From Pseudomonadota bacterium (GTDB taxonomy: Bacteria; Desulfobacterota; Desulfobulbia; Desulfobulbales; SURF-16): 64,000 nucleotides of DNA. Numbering within the stretch: the first letter of the stretch is position 1; the number at the start of each line of letters is the position of its first letter. Below the pieces are notes generated by a model that saw nothing but the letters and a program-made list of their open reading frames with translations, searched no databases and was not told where the DNA came from. This document shows positions 45,760 to 53,747 of the stretch, in pieces. The position numbers and the translations under genes are program-made. The DNA lies in the NCBI GenBank assembly GCA_018897105.1, contig JAHILF010000041.1, forward strand, positions 21,858 through 85,857. Direction: 5' to 3'.

Positions 45760-46419
45760 TTAGCGTAAACGGACAATCTCGCCCTCAACAAGGTAGATGA
45801 CCTCTTCGGCAATGTTGGTCGCCCGGTCGGCGATCCGTTCAAGATGACGGGCCAGCAGATAGTTGTTGATCATGCAGCCCGGATGCTCGGGGTAGAGCGA
45901 CAACATCTTGATGATGGCATCATATGCCTGGTTACGCAGGGCGTTGACCTTATCTTCGATGAGGAAAATCTGCCGGGCCATGGCGGCATCACGATGAACC
46001 AGGGCGTCAAGGCTCATTTTCAGCATGTTGATGACATGTTCAGACATCTCACCATAATCAAAGGCGCCTTTCATGACCGCGGTGCTCTGGGAGATCACAT
46101 CAACCCGCTTGGCGATATTGACCGCCATATCGCCGATGCGTTCGATCTCATTGTTGACCTTGATGACCGTGATGAGAAAACGGAGATCACTTGCCACGGG
46201 CTGGTGCAGGGCCATGATTTTCAGGCAATCTTCCTCAATCTCCACTTCCATGTCGTCAATCTGGTAATCCGAGCGTATGATGGATTTAACCAGCTCTTCA
46301 TCATGGGTTTCAATAACGGTGACAGCCTTGCGGACTCGGTCCTCAACCATGGCCACCATGGTCAGCAGTTTCTGGTTCAGCTTTTCAAGTTCGGTGTGAA
46401 ATGTATGGTGAACCGGCAT
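45760..46419 (-). CDS. phoU: Phosphate signalling regulator PhoU
   Basis: A 219-residue helical protein made of two three-helix bundles. Both metal-binding E/DxxxD motifs are visible: IRSDYQIDDMEVEIEEDC with NNEIERIGDMAVNIAK in the first half, and FLIEDKVNALRNQAYDAI with LARHLERIADRATNIAEE in the second. PhoU links Pst activity to PhoR and keeps the regulon off when phosphate is ample. It is the first gene of the pst run here. A CTGTCAT half-box lies 28 bases upstream. Confidence 0.95.
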   Translation of the reverse strand: MPVHHTFHTELEKLNQKLLTMVAMVEDRVRKAVTVIETHDEELVKSIIRSDYQIDDMEVEIEEDCLKIMALHQPVASDLRFLITVIKVNNEIERIGDMAVNIAKRVDVISQSTAVMKGAFDYGEMSEHVINMLKMSLDALVHRDAAMARQIFLIEDKVNALRNQAYDAIIKMLSLYPEHPGCMINNYLLARHLERIADRATNIAEEVIYLVEGEIVRLR

Positions 46420-46446
46420 AAAATTCGTCTCTTTTTTTTTAGTTTG

Positions 46447-46453
46447 ATGACAG
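46447..46453 (-). promoter_or_regulatory. Possible Pho-box half-site upstream of phoU
   Basis: On the minus strand CTGTCAT is followed by CAAACTAAAAA. The first 7 bases match the PhoB half-site CTGTCAT; the second half-site is poor. Given phoB/phoR on the other side, PhoB control is expected, but this one site is weak evidence. Confidence 0.35.
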
Positions 46454-46696
46454 TAGTTAAATGTTATGATTTAACATATCATTTTGAGACTACATTACGG
46501 GAGAAATATTTTGGTCAGGTTAGGAGATTGTTAAGATTGTGTTAGTAATGCGAATACGCTTGCACGACAGGATTATTTGCATAAACTTAGGGAAAATCGG
46601 GTGCCGTCATGGCCTGTTTTTTTAAAAACATTTCAGATTCATACGTTTTTGAGCTTTGTTACGGACAAGCTCTCAATCTCAGCAGCAGGGAGTCAT

Positions 46697-47398
46697 ATGG
46701 GGAAAGCCACTATACTCATTGTCGAAGACGATGAAGATATCCAGCAGCTGGTGAGCTATAATCTGATCAAGTCCGGTTTGCATGTCACCTGTGCCGACAC
46801 CGGGGAAGAGGGTCTGCAGAAACTTCAGCCTGGCGGCATTGACTGTATCCTGCTTGATCTGATGCTGCCTGGCATGAGCGGCCTTGAGGTGTGCCGGGCG
46901 ATCAAGAAAAATGAGAGCTGCGAGGGTATTCCGATTCTGATCCTCACCGCCAAGGGCGAGGAGGATGACGTGGTGACAGGCCTCGAGTGCGGGGCTGATG
47001 ACTATGTGACCAAACCCTTCAGTCCCAAGGTGCTGATCGCCAGGGTCAAGGCCCTTCTCAGGCGCCGGGCGGAGCAGCTCGTTGAGTCGGCACCGGCTGA
47101 AAAGGTGGAAAAGATCATCATCAGTGGGCTGGAGATTCACCCGGGCCGTCACGAAGTGAAGTTGAACGGCGCACCATTGCAGCTGACCATGACCGAATAT
47201 GGTGTGCTGCTCCTTCTTGCAAGCAAGCCCGGCTGGGTGTATACCAGACAACAGATCATTGATGCGGTGCGGGGCTATGATTTTCTCGTGACACCGAGGG
47301 CCATCGATGTACAGGTCTTCGGTCTCAGAAAGAAAATGGGAGAGGCAGGCTCAAGCATTGAAACAGTGCGTGGTGTCGGATATCGCTTCAAAGCGTGA
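46697..47398 (+). CDS. phoB: Phosphate regulon response regulator PhoB
   Basis: A 233-residue OmpR-family regulator. The receiver has IVEDDED, phospho-acceptor Asp in LLDLMLPGMSG and Lys in VTKPFSPK. The winged helix ends with TRQQIIDAVRGYDFLVTPRA and ETVRGVGYRFKA. ATG 46697 follows a GGGAG site; an upstream in-frame ATG would add 40 residues of unlikely sequence. It is divergent from phoU-pst and 10 bases upstream of phoR. PhoB activates phosphate-starvation promoters. Confidence 0.94.
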   Translation: MGKATILIVEDDEDIQQLVSYNLIKSGLHVTCADTGEEGLQKLQPGGIDCILLDLMLPGMSGLEVCRAIKKNESCEGIPILILTAKGEEDDVVTGLECGADDYVTKPFSPKVLIARVKALLRRRAEQLVESAPAEKVEKIIISGLEIHPGRHEVKLNGAPLQLTMTEYGVLLLLASKPGWVYTRQQIIDAVRGYDFLVTPRAIDVQVFGLRKKMGEAGSSIETVRGVGYRFKA

Positions 47399-47408
47399 GA
47401 GAGCATTT

Positions 47409-49286
47409 ATGAATAATAAAAAATTAATCTGGCAAATTTTCCCGCCCAATCTGTTGATTACCCTTGTGGCCATGCTGGCTGTCAGCTGGTACGGGTCAAC
47501 CGCTCTGCAGAAATTTTATATTGAACAGCTGGAATCTGCACTGCAGGCCCGTGCTTACCTTATCAGGGACACCGTCAGCCAGTTGATGGCTGACGGCAAA
47601 TTCGATGAACTCAGGGAATTCTGCCGCAAATCAGGGCGTGAAGCGCTGACCCGCATCACGATCATTGATCTCTCCGGCAAGGTGGTGGCTGATTCCAATG
47701 AAGATGCCGATCTCATGGAGCTGCATAACGGCAGGCCGGAAATAATTGAGGCGTATAAAGGTCATACCGGGACCTCCATCCGTTTGAGCAGGACCTTGCA
47801 GGAAAATATGCTCTATGTGGCCGTGCCGCTCAAATGGCATGGCGGCAATGACGCAGGGAAAGAAGAGGCGGACCGCACTGTTTCCGGAGCGTTGCGGGTG
47901 GCGGTGACGGTTACCGCCATTGAACGGACCCTGGAAAACGTTCAGATAAAGATTGCGCTCGGCGCAATTGTGGTCATTTTTGCCGCCGCCCTGGTCACCC
48001 TGTGGGTTTCCCGCCGCATCAGCAGACCTCTGGAGGAAATGAAACAATGCGCCTTGCGTTATTCCCGGGGTGATTTCAGCCAGCGCATGTCCCTGCACAA
48101 GGGTGGTTCCGTCTCCCTTGAGGTTGCAACGCTAGCCGCCTCCATGGACCGGATGGTTGAACAGCTGAACGAACGCATCAGGACCATTGTCAGGCAGAGG
48201 AATGAGCTGGAGGCTGTTTTTGCCAGCATGTCCGAGGCGGTACTGGCGGTTGACACGGATGAGCGGGTGATCAGCCTGAACAAGGCGGCGGTCGACATTT
48301 TCGCCATTGACGGAAAACAGGCCTCGGGCATGCTACTGCAGGAGGTGGTGCGCAATATTGATCTGCAGCGGCAGGTCAAGCAGATTCTGGAGAACCTTGA
48401 ACCGCTGCAGGATGAAATTGTTCTGCAGTATGGCGCGAGTGAACGGTTTCTGCAGACCAACGGGGTGCCGCTGCTGGACGGCAGCGGCAGGAATATCGGC
48501 GTGCTGGTTGTCATGAACGATGTCACCCGGCTGCGCCGCCTGGAAAATATCCGCCGGGATTTTGTCGCCAATGTCTCCCACGAGTTGAAAACCCCGATCA
48601 CCTCCATCAAAGGCTATGTGGAGACCCTGCTTGAGGGTGCCATGGACAACCGGGAGGATGCCGAACGTTTCTTGAAGATCATTCTCAAGCAGAGCAACCA
48701 GCTGTATGCCATTATAGAGGATCTGCTCTCTCTTTCCCGCATCGAAAAACTGTCGGAAAGCAAAGAGGTTGATCTCAGCCTCGGCAATCTCCAGCCGATT
48801 CTTGAGGAAGCCGTACAGACCTGCCAGATGAAGGCATCACAGAAAAATATCAGAATTTTGCTTAATTGCCCGGAGCAGCTGCAGGCCAGGGTGAATGCCA
48901 CCCTGCTTGAGCAGGCGGTGGTCAATCTGGTGGTGAATGCCGTCAAATACAGCGAGGACGCGAGCGAAGTAATCGTCAGCGCGGAAGAAAAAAAGCTGGA
49001 TGACGGGACGACTCGGGTTGTCATCAGCGTCCGGGATTTCGGCATCGGTATTGCCAAGAAACACCTGCCCCGGCTGTTTGAGCGTTTCTATCGCAGCGAC
49101 AAGGCCCGCAGCCGCAAACTGGGCGGCACCGGCCTCGGTCTCTCCATTGTCAAACATATTGCCCAGACCCATGGCGGTGATGTGGCGGTCAAGAGCCAGG
49201 AAGGGCAGGGATCAACCTTTTTTATCAGTTTGCCTGGGGCGGGGGAGGAGGGAGTTAGGAGTGAGGAGTTAGGGGTGAGGAGTTAG
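47409..49286 (+). CDS. phoR: Phosphate regulon sensor kinase PhoR
   Basis: A 625-residue kinase. Helix 1 (LLITLVAMLAVSWYG) near residues 15-30, a periplasmic domain of about 140 residues, helix 2 (IALGAIVVIFAAALVTLWV), HAMP, a PAS domain with a dimerization helix, and the phospho-acceptor VSHELKTPITSIKGY near residue 395. The ATPase domain has RDFGIGIAKKHL and GGTGLGLSIVKH. The periplasmic domain is larger than in E. coli PhoR, as in many delta-proteobacteria and Gram-positives. The last 14 codons (ending SEELGVRS) are coded by a purine-rich tandem repeat and look like an accidental extension. Confidence 0.93.
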   Translation: MNNKKLIWQIFPPNLLITLVAMLAVSWYGSTALQKFYIEQLESALQARAYLIRDTVSQLMADGKFDELREFCRKSGREALTRITIIDLSGKVVADSNEDADLMELHNGRPEIIEAYKGHTGTSIRLSRTLQENMLYVAVPLKWHGGNDAGKEEADRTVSGALRVAVTVTAIERTLENVQIKIALGAIVVIFAAALVTLWVSRRISRPLEEMKQCALRYSRGDFSQRMSLHKGGSVSLEVATLAASMDRMVEQLNERIRTIVRQRNELEAVFASMSEAVLAVDTDERVISLNKAAVDIFAIDGKQASGMLLQEVVRNIDLQRQVKQILENLEPLQDEIVLQYGASERFLQTNGVPLLDGSGRNIGVLVVMNDVTRLRRLENIRRDFVANVSHELKTPITSIKGYVETLLEGAMDNREDAERFLKIILKQSNQLYAIIEDLLSLSRIEKLSESKEVDLSLGNLQPILEEAVQTCQMKASQKNIRILLNCPEQLQARVNATLLEQAVVNLVVNAVKYSEDASEVIVSAEEKKLDDGTTRVVISVRDFGIGIAKKHLPRLFERFYRSDKARSRKLGGTGLGLSIVKHIAQTHGGDVAVKSQEGQGSTFFISLPGAGEEGVRSEELGVRS

Positions 49287-49305
49287 GAGTGAGAAGTGAA
49301 AAGTA
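49245..49305 (+). repeat. Tandem purine-rich repeat at the 3' end of phoR
   Basis: Units of GAGGAGTTAGG / GAGTGAGGAGTTAGGGGT / GAAAAGTAAGAAGT repeat across about 60 bases, covering the phoR stop. The unit length is around 7 bases. Such GTTAGGAGT runs are known at gene ends in many bacteria and can shift stop codons by slippage. Confidence 0.7.
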
Positions 49306-49406
49306 AGAAGTAACAAGGCGGTGTAAGGCAGAGCGGGGTTGGGGGTGAGTTTCCTCGTCATGTCTCATCGGCAAGTCTCTGGCTGGCAAAACGTCTCCTT
49401 TTGCTG

Positions 49407-49479
49407 CCGTAGGAGCGGGCCATGCCCGCGATAACAGAGTTTGGCAATGCCAAAGGTCGCGGGCATGGCCCGCTCCTAC
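49407..49479. repeat. GTAG-type REP-like inverted pair, copy 1
   Basis: GTAGGAGCGGGCCATGCCCG at 49407 and its reverse complement ending CGGGCATGGCCCGCTCCTAC at 49479 surround a 20-odd base centre, giving a 73-base BIME-like unit. The same unit, also 73 bases, is at 59573. Apart from this and the repeat at the phoR end, the 49287-49782 gap shows no gene I trust. Confidence 0.85.
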
Positions 49480-49782
49480 CACCCCCCCACCGAATTTCAT
49501 GCCTGGTTGTTTCCCGCCCATTGCCCTTTCCTTTTCCCGCAGCAGTTTTCCCTTGCAAAATAGCCCGATGCGAGTTTGGATATTTTTGACTAGCTGTTTG
49601 ATTCCACATGAAAAAAATAGATAGACGGGAAAAGAGGCTATTCCTTTCCCTATCCTGCGAAAATGTTTATCTCGCGGCTGGAAGTTTGGTATTGAACAAG
49701 AGAAAATTTCTGAATTTATCCTGAATATCATACTTATCAGGGCAAATTGACTTGATAATCAATGGTTATGCCGTAAAGAATT

Positions 49783-50439
49783 ATGACCACATACTTTCCC
49801 AATTTTAAAAATCGTTCGGCTCATTCGATTGTTACAGAAAACATTAGGAATGAATCCTCTGGCTATATCTATCGTGCTCTCTCTTGGATAGATTTGGCAA
49901 AAAGAGAAAAGAGTAGCCCATGCTTTCAGTACGCAGCACACGACACACGACAAGGAATTGAGCAACTACTTTTTGAAGAACTGATTCTCAGTACCGGTGC
50001 TGCGCTTGATCGTTCCGAGTATTTAACATGCCTTGGAAACAGCACAAAATTACATGCGATTATCAAACGACTGAGTCCGGACCGAGAAAAGTTGGCTACT
50101 TTTGTGAAGACATTAATGTCGGTTGTTTCACCCCAGTTAAACATAGTAGTCTGGGATCATAACCTGCTTATGAGATACTGGGGTAGGGCTTCCAATTATT
50201 TGCATTGGTCTGGTGCAATTGACGAAACAGTTGATAAATGGCAGTGGGTGGTGGAAAGGATAGCTTGTATCGAAGAGATCTGCATGTATATTTGGGTCAA
50301 TCAAACAGAAAATAATACTGGAACCATGCACCCATGTGATATGCATCCGGCGGTTGCTGCTCTTTGGGAGCGATTCAAAGCAGGTAAAATAGGGGTTGAA
50401 GAAGTTAAGTTATCTGCTCGTCTTCTTGCAGATTCATAG
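49783..50439 (+). CDS. Hypothetical HEPN-like helical protein
   Basis: A 218-residue helical protein. Residues AAHDTRQGIEQLLFEELILS in the first helices and RASNYLHW near residue 137 (an Rx5H pattern) resemble HEPN domains, where the Arg and His form an RNase or nucleotide-binding site. The similarity is by pattern only. Codon use is more AT-rich than neighbouring core genes. A GTTATGC sequence 12 bases upstream matches an integron recombination core. The gene may be the first in a cassette with the following gene. No known partner. Function unknown. Confidence 0.55.
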   Translation: MTTYFPNFKNRSAHSIVTENIRNESSGYIYRALSWIDLAKREKSSPCFQYAAHDTRQGIEQLLFEELILSTGAALDRSEYLTCLGNSTKLHAIIKRLSPDREKLATFVKTLMSVVSPQLNIVVWDHNLLMRYWGRASNYLHWSGAIDETVDKWQWVVERIACIEEICMYIWVNQTENNTGTMHPCDMHPAVAALWERFKAGKIGVEEVKLSARLLADS

Positions 50440-50482
50440 AAACGAGCATGTTTATGGGTGCGGCTTACGGAGGTGTAACAAA

Positions 50483-50899
50483 ATGAGAAAAAAAATCATT
50501 GTAGCTGTTGTGGTCGGCATAGCTCTTGGAGCGTTTGCGGCAGTCTGCACCTCCCCATATTGGTTTCATTATTTGCCCAGAGGATACTCTCAGCCTCATA
50601 TTATTTCTCTTACAGAGCCTCAGGCGGAGAAAATTCTTCTCTATGCAGAGTTAGAAAACGGTTTCCTCATCGGAAAATTCTTCAACCAAAACCCTGAGAT
50701 GATAGTGTCCCAAATCACCGTCGCAGTCAAACCTAAAGACGAAAAAAATCCATTTAACCAATTTACTCCTCGTTTTTTCAACGTCGATGCGATAGCGAAA
50801 CCAAGAGCCATGTCATCCGATTTTAAGATCGAAACGGGTGCTCTTAACCCGGAGTTTCATTCGCTCACTATTTCAGGGGCTAGGGGGTTTTATGAATGA
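50483..50899 (+). CDS. Small membrane-anchored hypothetical protein
   Basis: A 138-residue protein with an N-terminal membrane or signal segment (KIIVAVVVGIALGAFAAVC). The remaining 110 residues face outward if anchored. ATG 50483 is preceded by a good GGAGGTG site. The mature region (LYAELENGFLIGKFF, ISQITVAVKP) has beta-rich alternation and ends before an attC-like site at 50914. Likely an integron cassette gene. No family is recognised. Confidence 0.6.
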   Translation: MRKKIIVAVVVGIALGAFAAVCTSPYWFHYLPRGYSQPHIISLTEPQAEKILLYAELENGFLIGKFFNQNPEMIVSQITVAVKPKDEKNPFNQFTPRFFNVDAIAKPRAMSSDFKIETGALNPEFHSLTISGARGFYE

Positions 50900-50913
50900 A
50901 CGTAACCGAATAG

Positions 50914-51007
50914 GCATAACCATGCTACTCTGCATCTGACCGCGAGAACCGCAGCGGCGCTGGCGCGGCAAGCTTTCCGGCGCGGCAGGTGAGCAGCGGC
51001 GTTATAC
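50914..51007 (+). mobile_element. Integron attC-like recombination site 1
   Basis: The 94-base segment begins with GCATAAC and ends with GTTATAC, the two outer core boxes. The inside is strongly palindromic: CTGACCGC near the left pairs with GCGGCAGGTGAGC at the right, and GGCGCTGGCGCGGC with GGCGCGGC around an AAGCTTTCC loop. Position right after one gene and 16 bases before the next is as expected for a cassette junction. No integrase gene is seen. Confidence 0.65.
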
Positions 51008-51022
51008 AATAAGGAAAAGCTG

Positions 51023-51874
51023 ATGGAAGACGTGCCGAGGATAGATATTTGTGAGACGATAAAGCGGATTGATTTCCCAGCAGAAGTTTGGGAATGGCTT
51101 GACCTCTTCGGAAACGTTGTAGGTATTACTCAAAGAGAGGCTATGTATCAAGAAAGGACGTTCCTTGCTGACACTCCTTTCAAGAAGATCCTGCTTTGTG
51201 CCATAAACAAAGACCTTTCCACCTTAAATACCATTTACATTCTGTTACGCTGTGAGCTAATTCACCAAGCATCATCCCACGTAAGGTTGCTTTGCGAAAG
51301 TTTGATCACCTTGAAATACATCTCGTTAGAATCGGGGTCACGGTCTGCCGAGTTTTGGGACTATGCAGACATAGAAGCCCATGACATCTCCTCATCCCTT
51401 CTCGAATGGGACGGCAGTACGGCAAATCCCAGACATGTTGAGGGGGTCAGGGCATTTCGTGAAAGCATATCTGAAAAATATGAGAGAGTGAAAGGCAAGT
51501 ACACCTTCGCTGACAGGAAAGGGCGCGAAAGACCTTTTCGTAACTGGTGTAACAAGAGTATGTCTGTGCAGGCTCGTGACTGTGGCCCATCCTTTCAAAG
51601 ACTCTACGAACTCGTTTATAGGCAGATGAGTTCGTATATACACGGAACAGCATGGTCGCTCAGGAGACAGGTTTCGTATAGTAGGGTTCATTATCAGCCC
51701 AAGGTTATCCTAAATGATATCGCGGCAATTGTCCGCACTGCCTCAGCGGTATGGGTTGAGTGGGCAAAGTTTTGCATAGAAATTCTGGATTGGAGACTAT
51801 CGGCCACGATAATGGAGATTCCAGCGGTGATTGAGGCAATGGAAAAGAGGCACTTTTCGGGGGAAAATATGTGA
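51023..51874 (+). CDS. DUF5677-like hypothetical cassette protein
   Basis: A 283-residue helical protein bounded on both sides by attC-like sites, 16 bases after one and 4 bases before the other, so it fills a cassette of about 940 bases. YRQMSSYIHGTAW near residue 203 has the Arg/Ser/His spacing (Rx6H) seen in DUF5677 and in HEPN-type domains. LLCESLITLKYISLE and YADIEAHDISSSL are other helix segments common in such proteins. A role in phage or stress defence is often guessed for this family, but nothing here proves it. Confidence 0.65.
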   Translation: MEDVPRIDICETIKRIDFPAEVWEWLDLFGNVVGITQREAMYQERTFLADTPFKKILLCAINKDLSTLNTIYILLRCELIHQASSHVRLLCESLITLKYISLESGSRSAEFWDYADIEAHDISSSLLEWDGSTANPRHVEGVRAFRESISEKYERVKGKYTFADRKGRERPFRNWCNKSMSVQARDCGPSFQRLYELVYRQMSSYIHGTAWSLRRQVSYSRVHYQPKVILNDIAAIVRTASAVWVEWAKFCIEILDWRLSATIMEIPAVIEAMEKRHFSGENM

Positions 51875-51877
51875 AAT

Positions 51878-51945
51878 GCATAACGAGTGCGTGCACCGGA
51901 TCGGCGGGAAAGGGCGCCCACCTCCCGGTGACGCTCGTGTTGGAC
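51878..51945 (+). mobile_element. Integron attC-like recombination site 2
   Basis: GCATAAC (51878) and GTTGGAC (51939) bound a 68-base imperfect palindrome. GAGTGCGTGCACCGG on the left pairs with CCGGTGACGCTCGTG on the right with the unpaired bases expected in attC arms. It begins 4 bases after the stop of the preceding gene. This is the clearest attC of the window. Confidence 0.75.
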
Positions 51946-52010
51946 TACAGGAAATACGCTGGCGGGATCGAAGTCGGACCATGCTAACTGGCCTCAAAAA
52001 AGGAAAAGTT

Positions 52011-52301
52011 ATGGGTAAAAAAGAAATTATTGAAATCCTGCGCGACTACAAGCATGAGTTTGCGGAGCAATACGGCATCCTTGCTATCGGCGTTTTCGGC
52101 TCAGTGGCACGCGAAGAGGGCAGGGAAGACAGCGATGTGGATGTGGTGGTGCGTATTTTAAAGCCTGATCTTTTTATACTTGTGGGGATTAAAACTGAGC
52201 TGACGGAAAGGCTGCAACGTCCGGTTGATATTGTCACCTACAGGGAAAACATGAATCAATTTCTGAAAAACCGGATTGATGTGGAGGCGGTGTATGCGTG
52301 A
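52011..52301 (+). CDS. MNT-type nucleotidyltransferase (MntA-like antitoxin)
   Basis: A 96-residue minimal nucleotidyltransferase with the motif GVFGSVAREEGREDSDVDVVV (Gly-Ser and two catalytic Asp) near residues 29-49 and the third acidic residue in PVDIVTY near residue 77. MntA enzymes AMPylate their partner HEPN toxin and neutralise it. A GGAAA ribosome site precedes ATG 52011. The next gene, overlapping by 8 bases, is the expected HEPN partner but is drastically shortened. Confidence 0.85.
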   Translation: MGKKEIIEILRDYKHEFAEQYGILAIGVFGSVAREEGREDSDVDVVVRILKPDLFILVGIKTELTERLQRPVDIVTYRENMNQFLKNRIDVEAVYA

Positions 52302-52473
52302 TAGGGAGCACGGGACGCTACCCATTCTCACCCATCATTATGCCGATATCAATGCGGAAGCAGTATATTATACCTGCAAGGGGAAAATTCCTCAGCTGCG
52401 TGAAACGATCCTCGGGATGATCAACGCTATGAAATCACAGGGCAGCGCGTCCCAAGGGACTTCGAAGCTATAA
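52294..52473 (+). pseudogene. HEPN toxin remnant with internal deletion
   Basis: 59 codons. The first residues MRDRE match the usual start of DUF86/HEPN toxins that follow MntA. The sequence then jumps straight to the C-terminal part, THHYADINAEAVYYTCKGKI and LRETILGMI, which matches the end of the same family (HQYFxVDxxxVWxTxxxDLPxL). Roughly 50-60 residues in between are gone, including the Arg of the Rx4-6H active site (only THHY remains). The frame is kept. The toxin is almost surely inactive. Confidence 0.7.
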
Positions 52474-52493
52474 AAGTACCGTTTATCTTTGCC

Positions 52494-52563
52494 GTCATGC
52501 CAGCATGTTTTTAGCTGGCATCCAGATGCTGGATTGGATTCCGGAAGAGCATGCCGGAATGAC
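52494..52563. repeat. Imperfect palindrome with GTCATGCCAGCATG / CATGCCGGAATGAC ends
   Basis: The 70-base segment begins GTCATGCCAGCATG and ends GCATGCCGGAATGAC with GGCATCCAGATGCTGGAT in the centre. This is the form of the widespread GTCATTCCGGC...GCCGGAATGAC repeat. It separates the HEPN remnant from the LexA-like gene. Confidence 0.65.
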
Positions 52564-52645
52564 GAACGTTTCGAGGCTTTATAAACATGGCATATCAACA
52601 ATTGCTGAGTCCCCAAGAGCCGCCCAGCATGAAGAGACGATCTGC

Positions 52646-52891
52646 ATGGGAGATGGATTCACCGAGAAACAAGGCCAGTATCTGGCCTTTATTGAGAGCT
52701 ATATGGTGATGTACGGGAAAGCTCCTGCGGAGGCGGACATCCAACGTTTCTTTGGGGTGACGCCGCCGGCGATACATCAGATGATCCTGAATCTGGAAGA
52801 AAAGGGGCTCATCAGCCGAATTCCTGGACAACCCCGCTCGATCAAACTTCTGATCGATGCCGATCAGATCCCTCGGCTGAAGCGCCTTTAA
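52646..52891 (+). CDS. LexA-type winged-helix DNA-binding protein
   Basis: About 81 residues: FTEKQGQYLAFIESYMVMYG, APAEADIQRFFGVTPPAIHQ and MILNLEEKGLISRIPGQPRS match the LexA N-terminal winged helix. No peptidase domain follows. Members of this short family usually have about 20 more residues in front; the sequence MAYQQLLSPQEPPSMKRRSA, which looks like that start, is present at 52587 in another frame. A single-base slip near 52650 may therefore have split the gene. The protein likely binds DNA; its targets are unknown. Confidence 0.65.
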   Translation: MGDGFTEKQGQYLAFIESYMVMYGKAPAEADIQRFFGVTPPAIHQMILNLEEKGLISRIPGQPRSIKLLIDADQIPRLKRL

Positions 52892-52912
52892 TCAATAATT
52901 GCAGGAAAGTAC

Positions 52913-53608
52913 ATGCGTGCGCATTATTTTCAACACGTTCCGTTTGAAGGGCTTGGCAGCATCGCCCCGTGGCTTGCAGCGGCGGGCTTTGAGATAACCA
53001 GCACCCGCTTCTTTGAATCCGCGATGTTTCCCGATCTCAATGAAATTGACCTGCTGGTGGTCATGGGTGGGCCAATGAGTGTCAATGATGAGGCGGAGTT
53101 GCCCTGGCTGGTTCAGGAAAAGCGCTTTATCCGCCAGGCCATCGAGGCGGGCAAGCCGGTCCTGGGTATCTGTCTGGGGGCGCAGCTTATTGCCGGCGCG
53201 CTGGGCGCCAGGATTTACCGTAATCCCGTGAAGGAGATCGGCTGGTTGCCCATCCAGGGGATTGCCGCAAACGACAGTTCGTTTTTTGGTTTCCCGGCGA
53301 CAGAGAAAGTGTTTCACTGGCATGGCGAGACCTTTGACCTGCCCGCAGGTGCAATTCTTCTCGCGAAAAGTGAGGGGTGTGAAAACCAGGCGTTTCAACT
53401 CGGCAGGTCGGTTATCGGCCTGCAGTTTCATTTGGAAACCACCCCGGAATCGGCCCGGGAGATTGTCGCCAATTGCCGCGCTGAACTGATTCCGGCGAAG
53501 TACGTGCAGACTGAGGAGGAAATACTGTCAGCCAGGCCGGAGAGGTACCAGTCGATCAATCAACTGATGGGTAACGTCCTCTCTTTCCTGCTGCGAAATG
53601 ATGGCTGA
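52913..53608 (+). CDS. Class I glutamine amidotransferase
   Basis: A 231-residue free-standing GATase1. The nucleophile Cys lies in LGICLGAQLIAGAL near residue 86, and His and Glu in GLQFHLETTP near residue 177. The early VVMGGPMSVNDEAELPWL is also typical. This is the GuaA-like/YfeJ type often called glutamine amidotransferase or gamma-glutamyl hydrolase-like. The acceptor of the ammonia or the true substrate is not known. It lies 21 bases after the LexA-like gene, which raises the chance of shared regulation. Confidence 0.88.
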   Translation: MRAHYFQHVPFEGLGSIAPWLAAAGFEITSTRFFESAMFPDLNEIDLLVVMGGPMSVNDEAELPWLVQEKRFIRQAIEAGKPVLGICLGAQLIAGALGARIYRNPVKEIGWLPIQGIAANDSSFFGFPATEKVFHWHGETFDLPAGAILLAKSEGCENQAFQLGRSVIGLQFHLETTPESAREIVANCRAELIPAKYVQTEEEILSARPERYQSINQLMGNVLSFLLRNDG

Positions 53609-53622
53609 ATCCCATCCCCCCG

Positions 53623-53699
53623 TGTAGGGGCAAACCCTTGTGGTTGCCCAAAAGGTTGCCGGCCAAAGGGATTAAGGGTACCCACAAGGGGTACCCCTA
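53623..53699. repeat. GTAG-type REP-like inverted pair, GGGGTACCC flavour
   Basis: GTAGGGGCAAACCCTTGTGG at 53623 and GGGTACCCACAAGGGGTACC...CTAC ending at 53699 form an inverted pair of 77 bases. The right arm is nearly identical to the reverse complement of the unit at 40856. It fills the space between the amidotransferase and first transglutaminase-like genes. Confidence 0.75.
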
Positions 53700-53747
53700 C
53701 ATTCCCCAGCTTTGAGTTTGGGACCATGAAAGAGATTTTCGGATAAA

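Noticed and set aside
49255..49731. A possible integron integrase or other gene on the minus strand before the cassettes
   Set aside because: The 158-codon frame has no tyrosine recombinase motif and runs through the REP palindrome and the tandem repeat.
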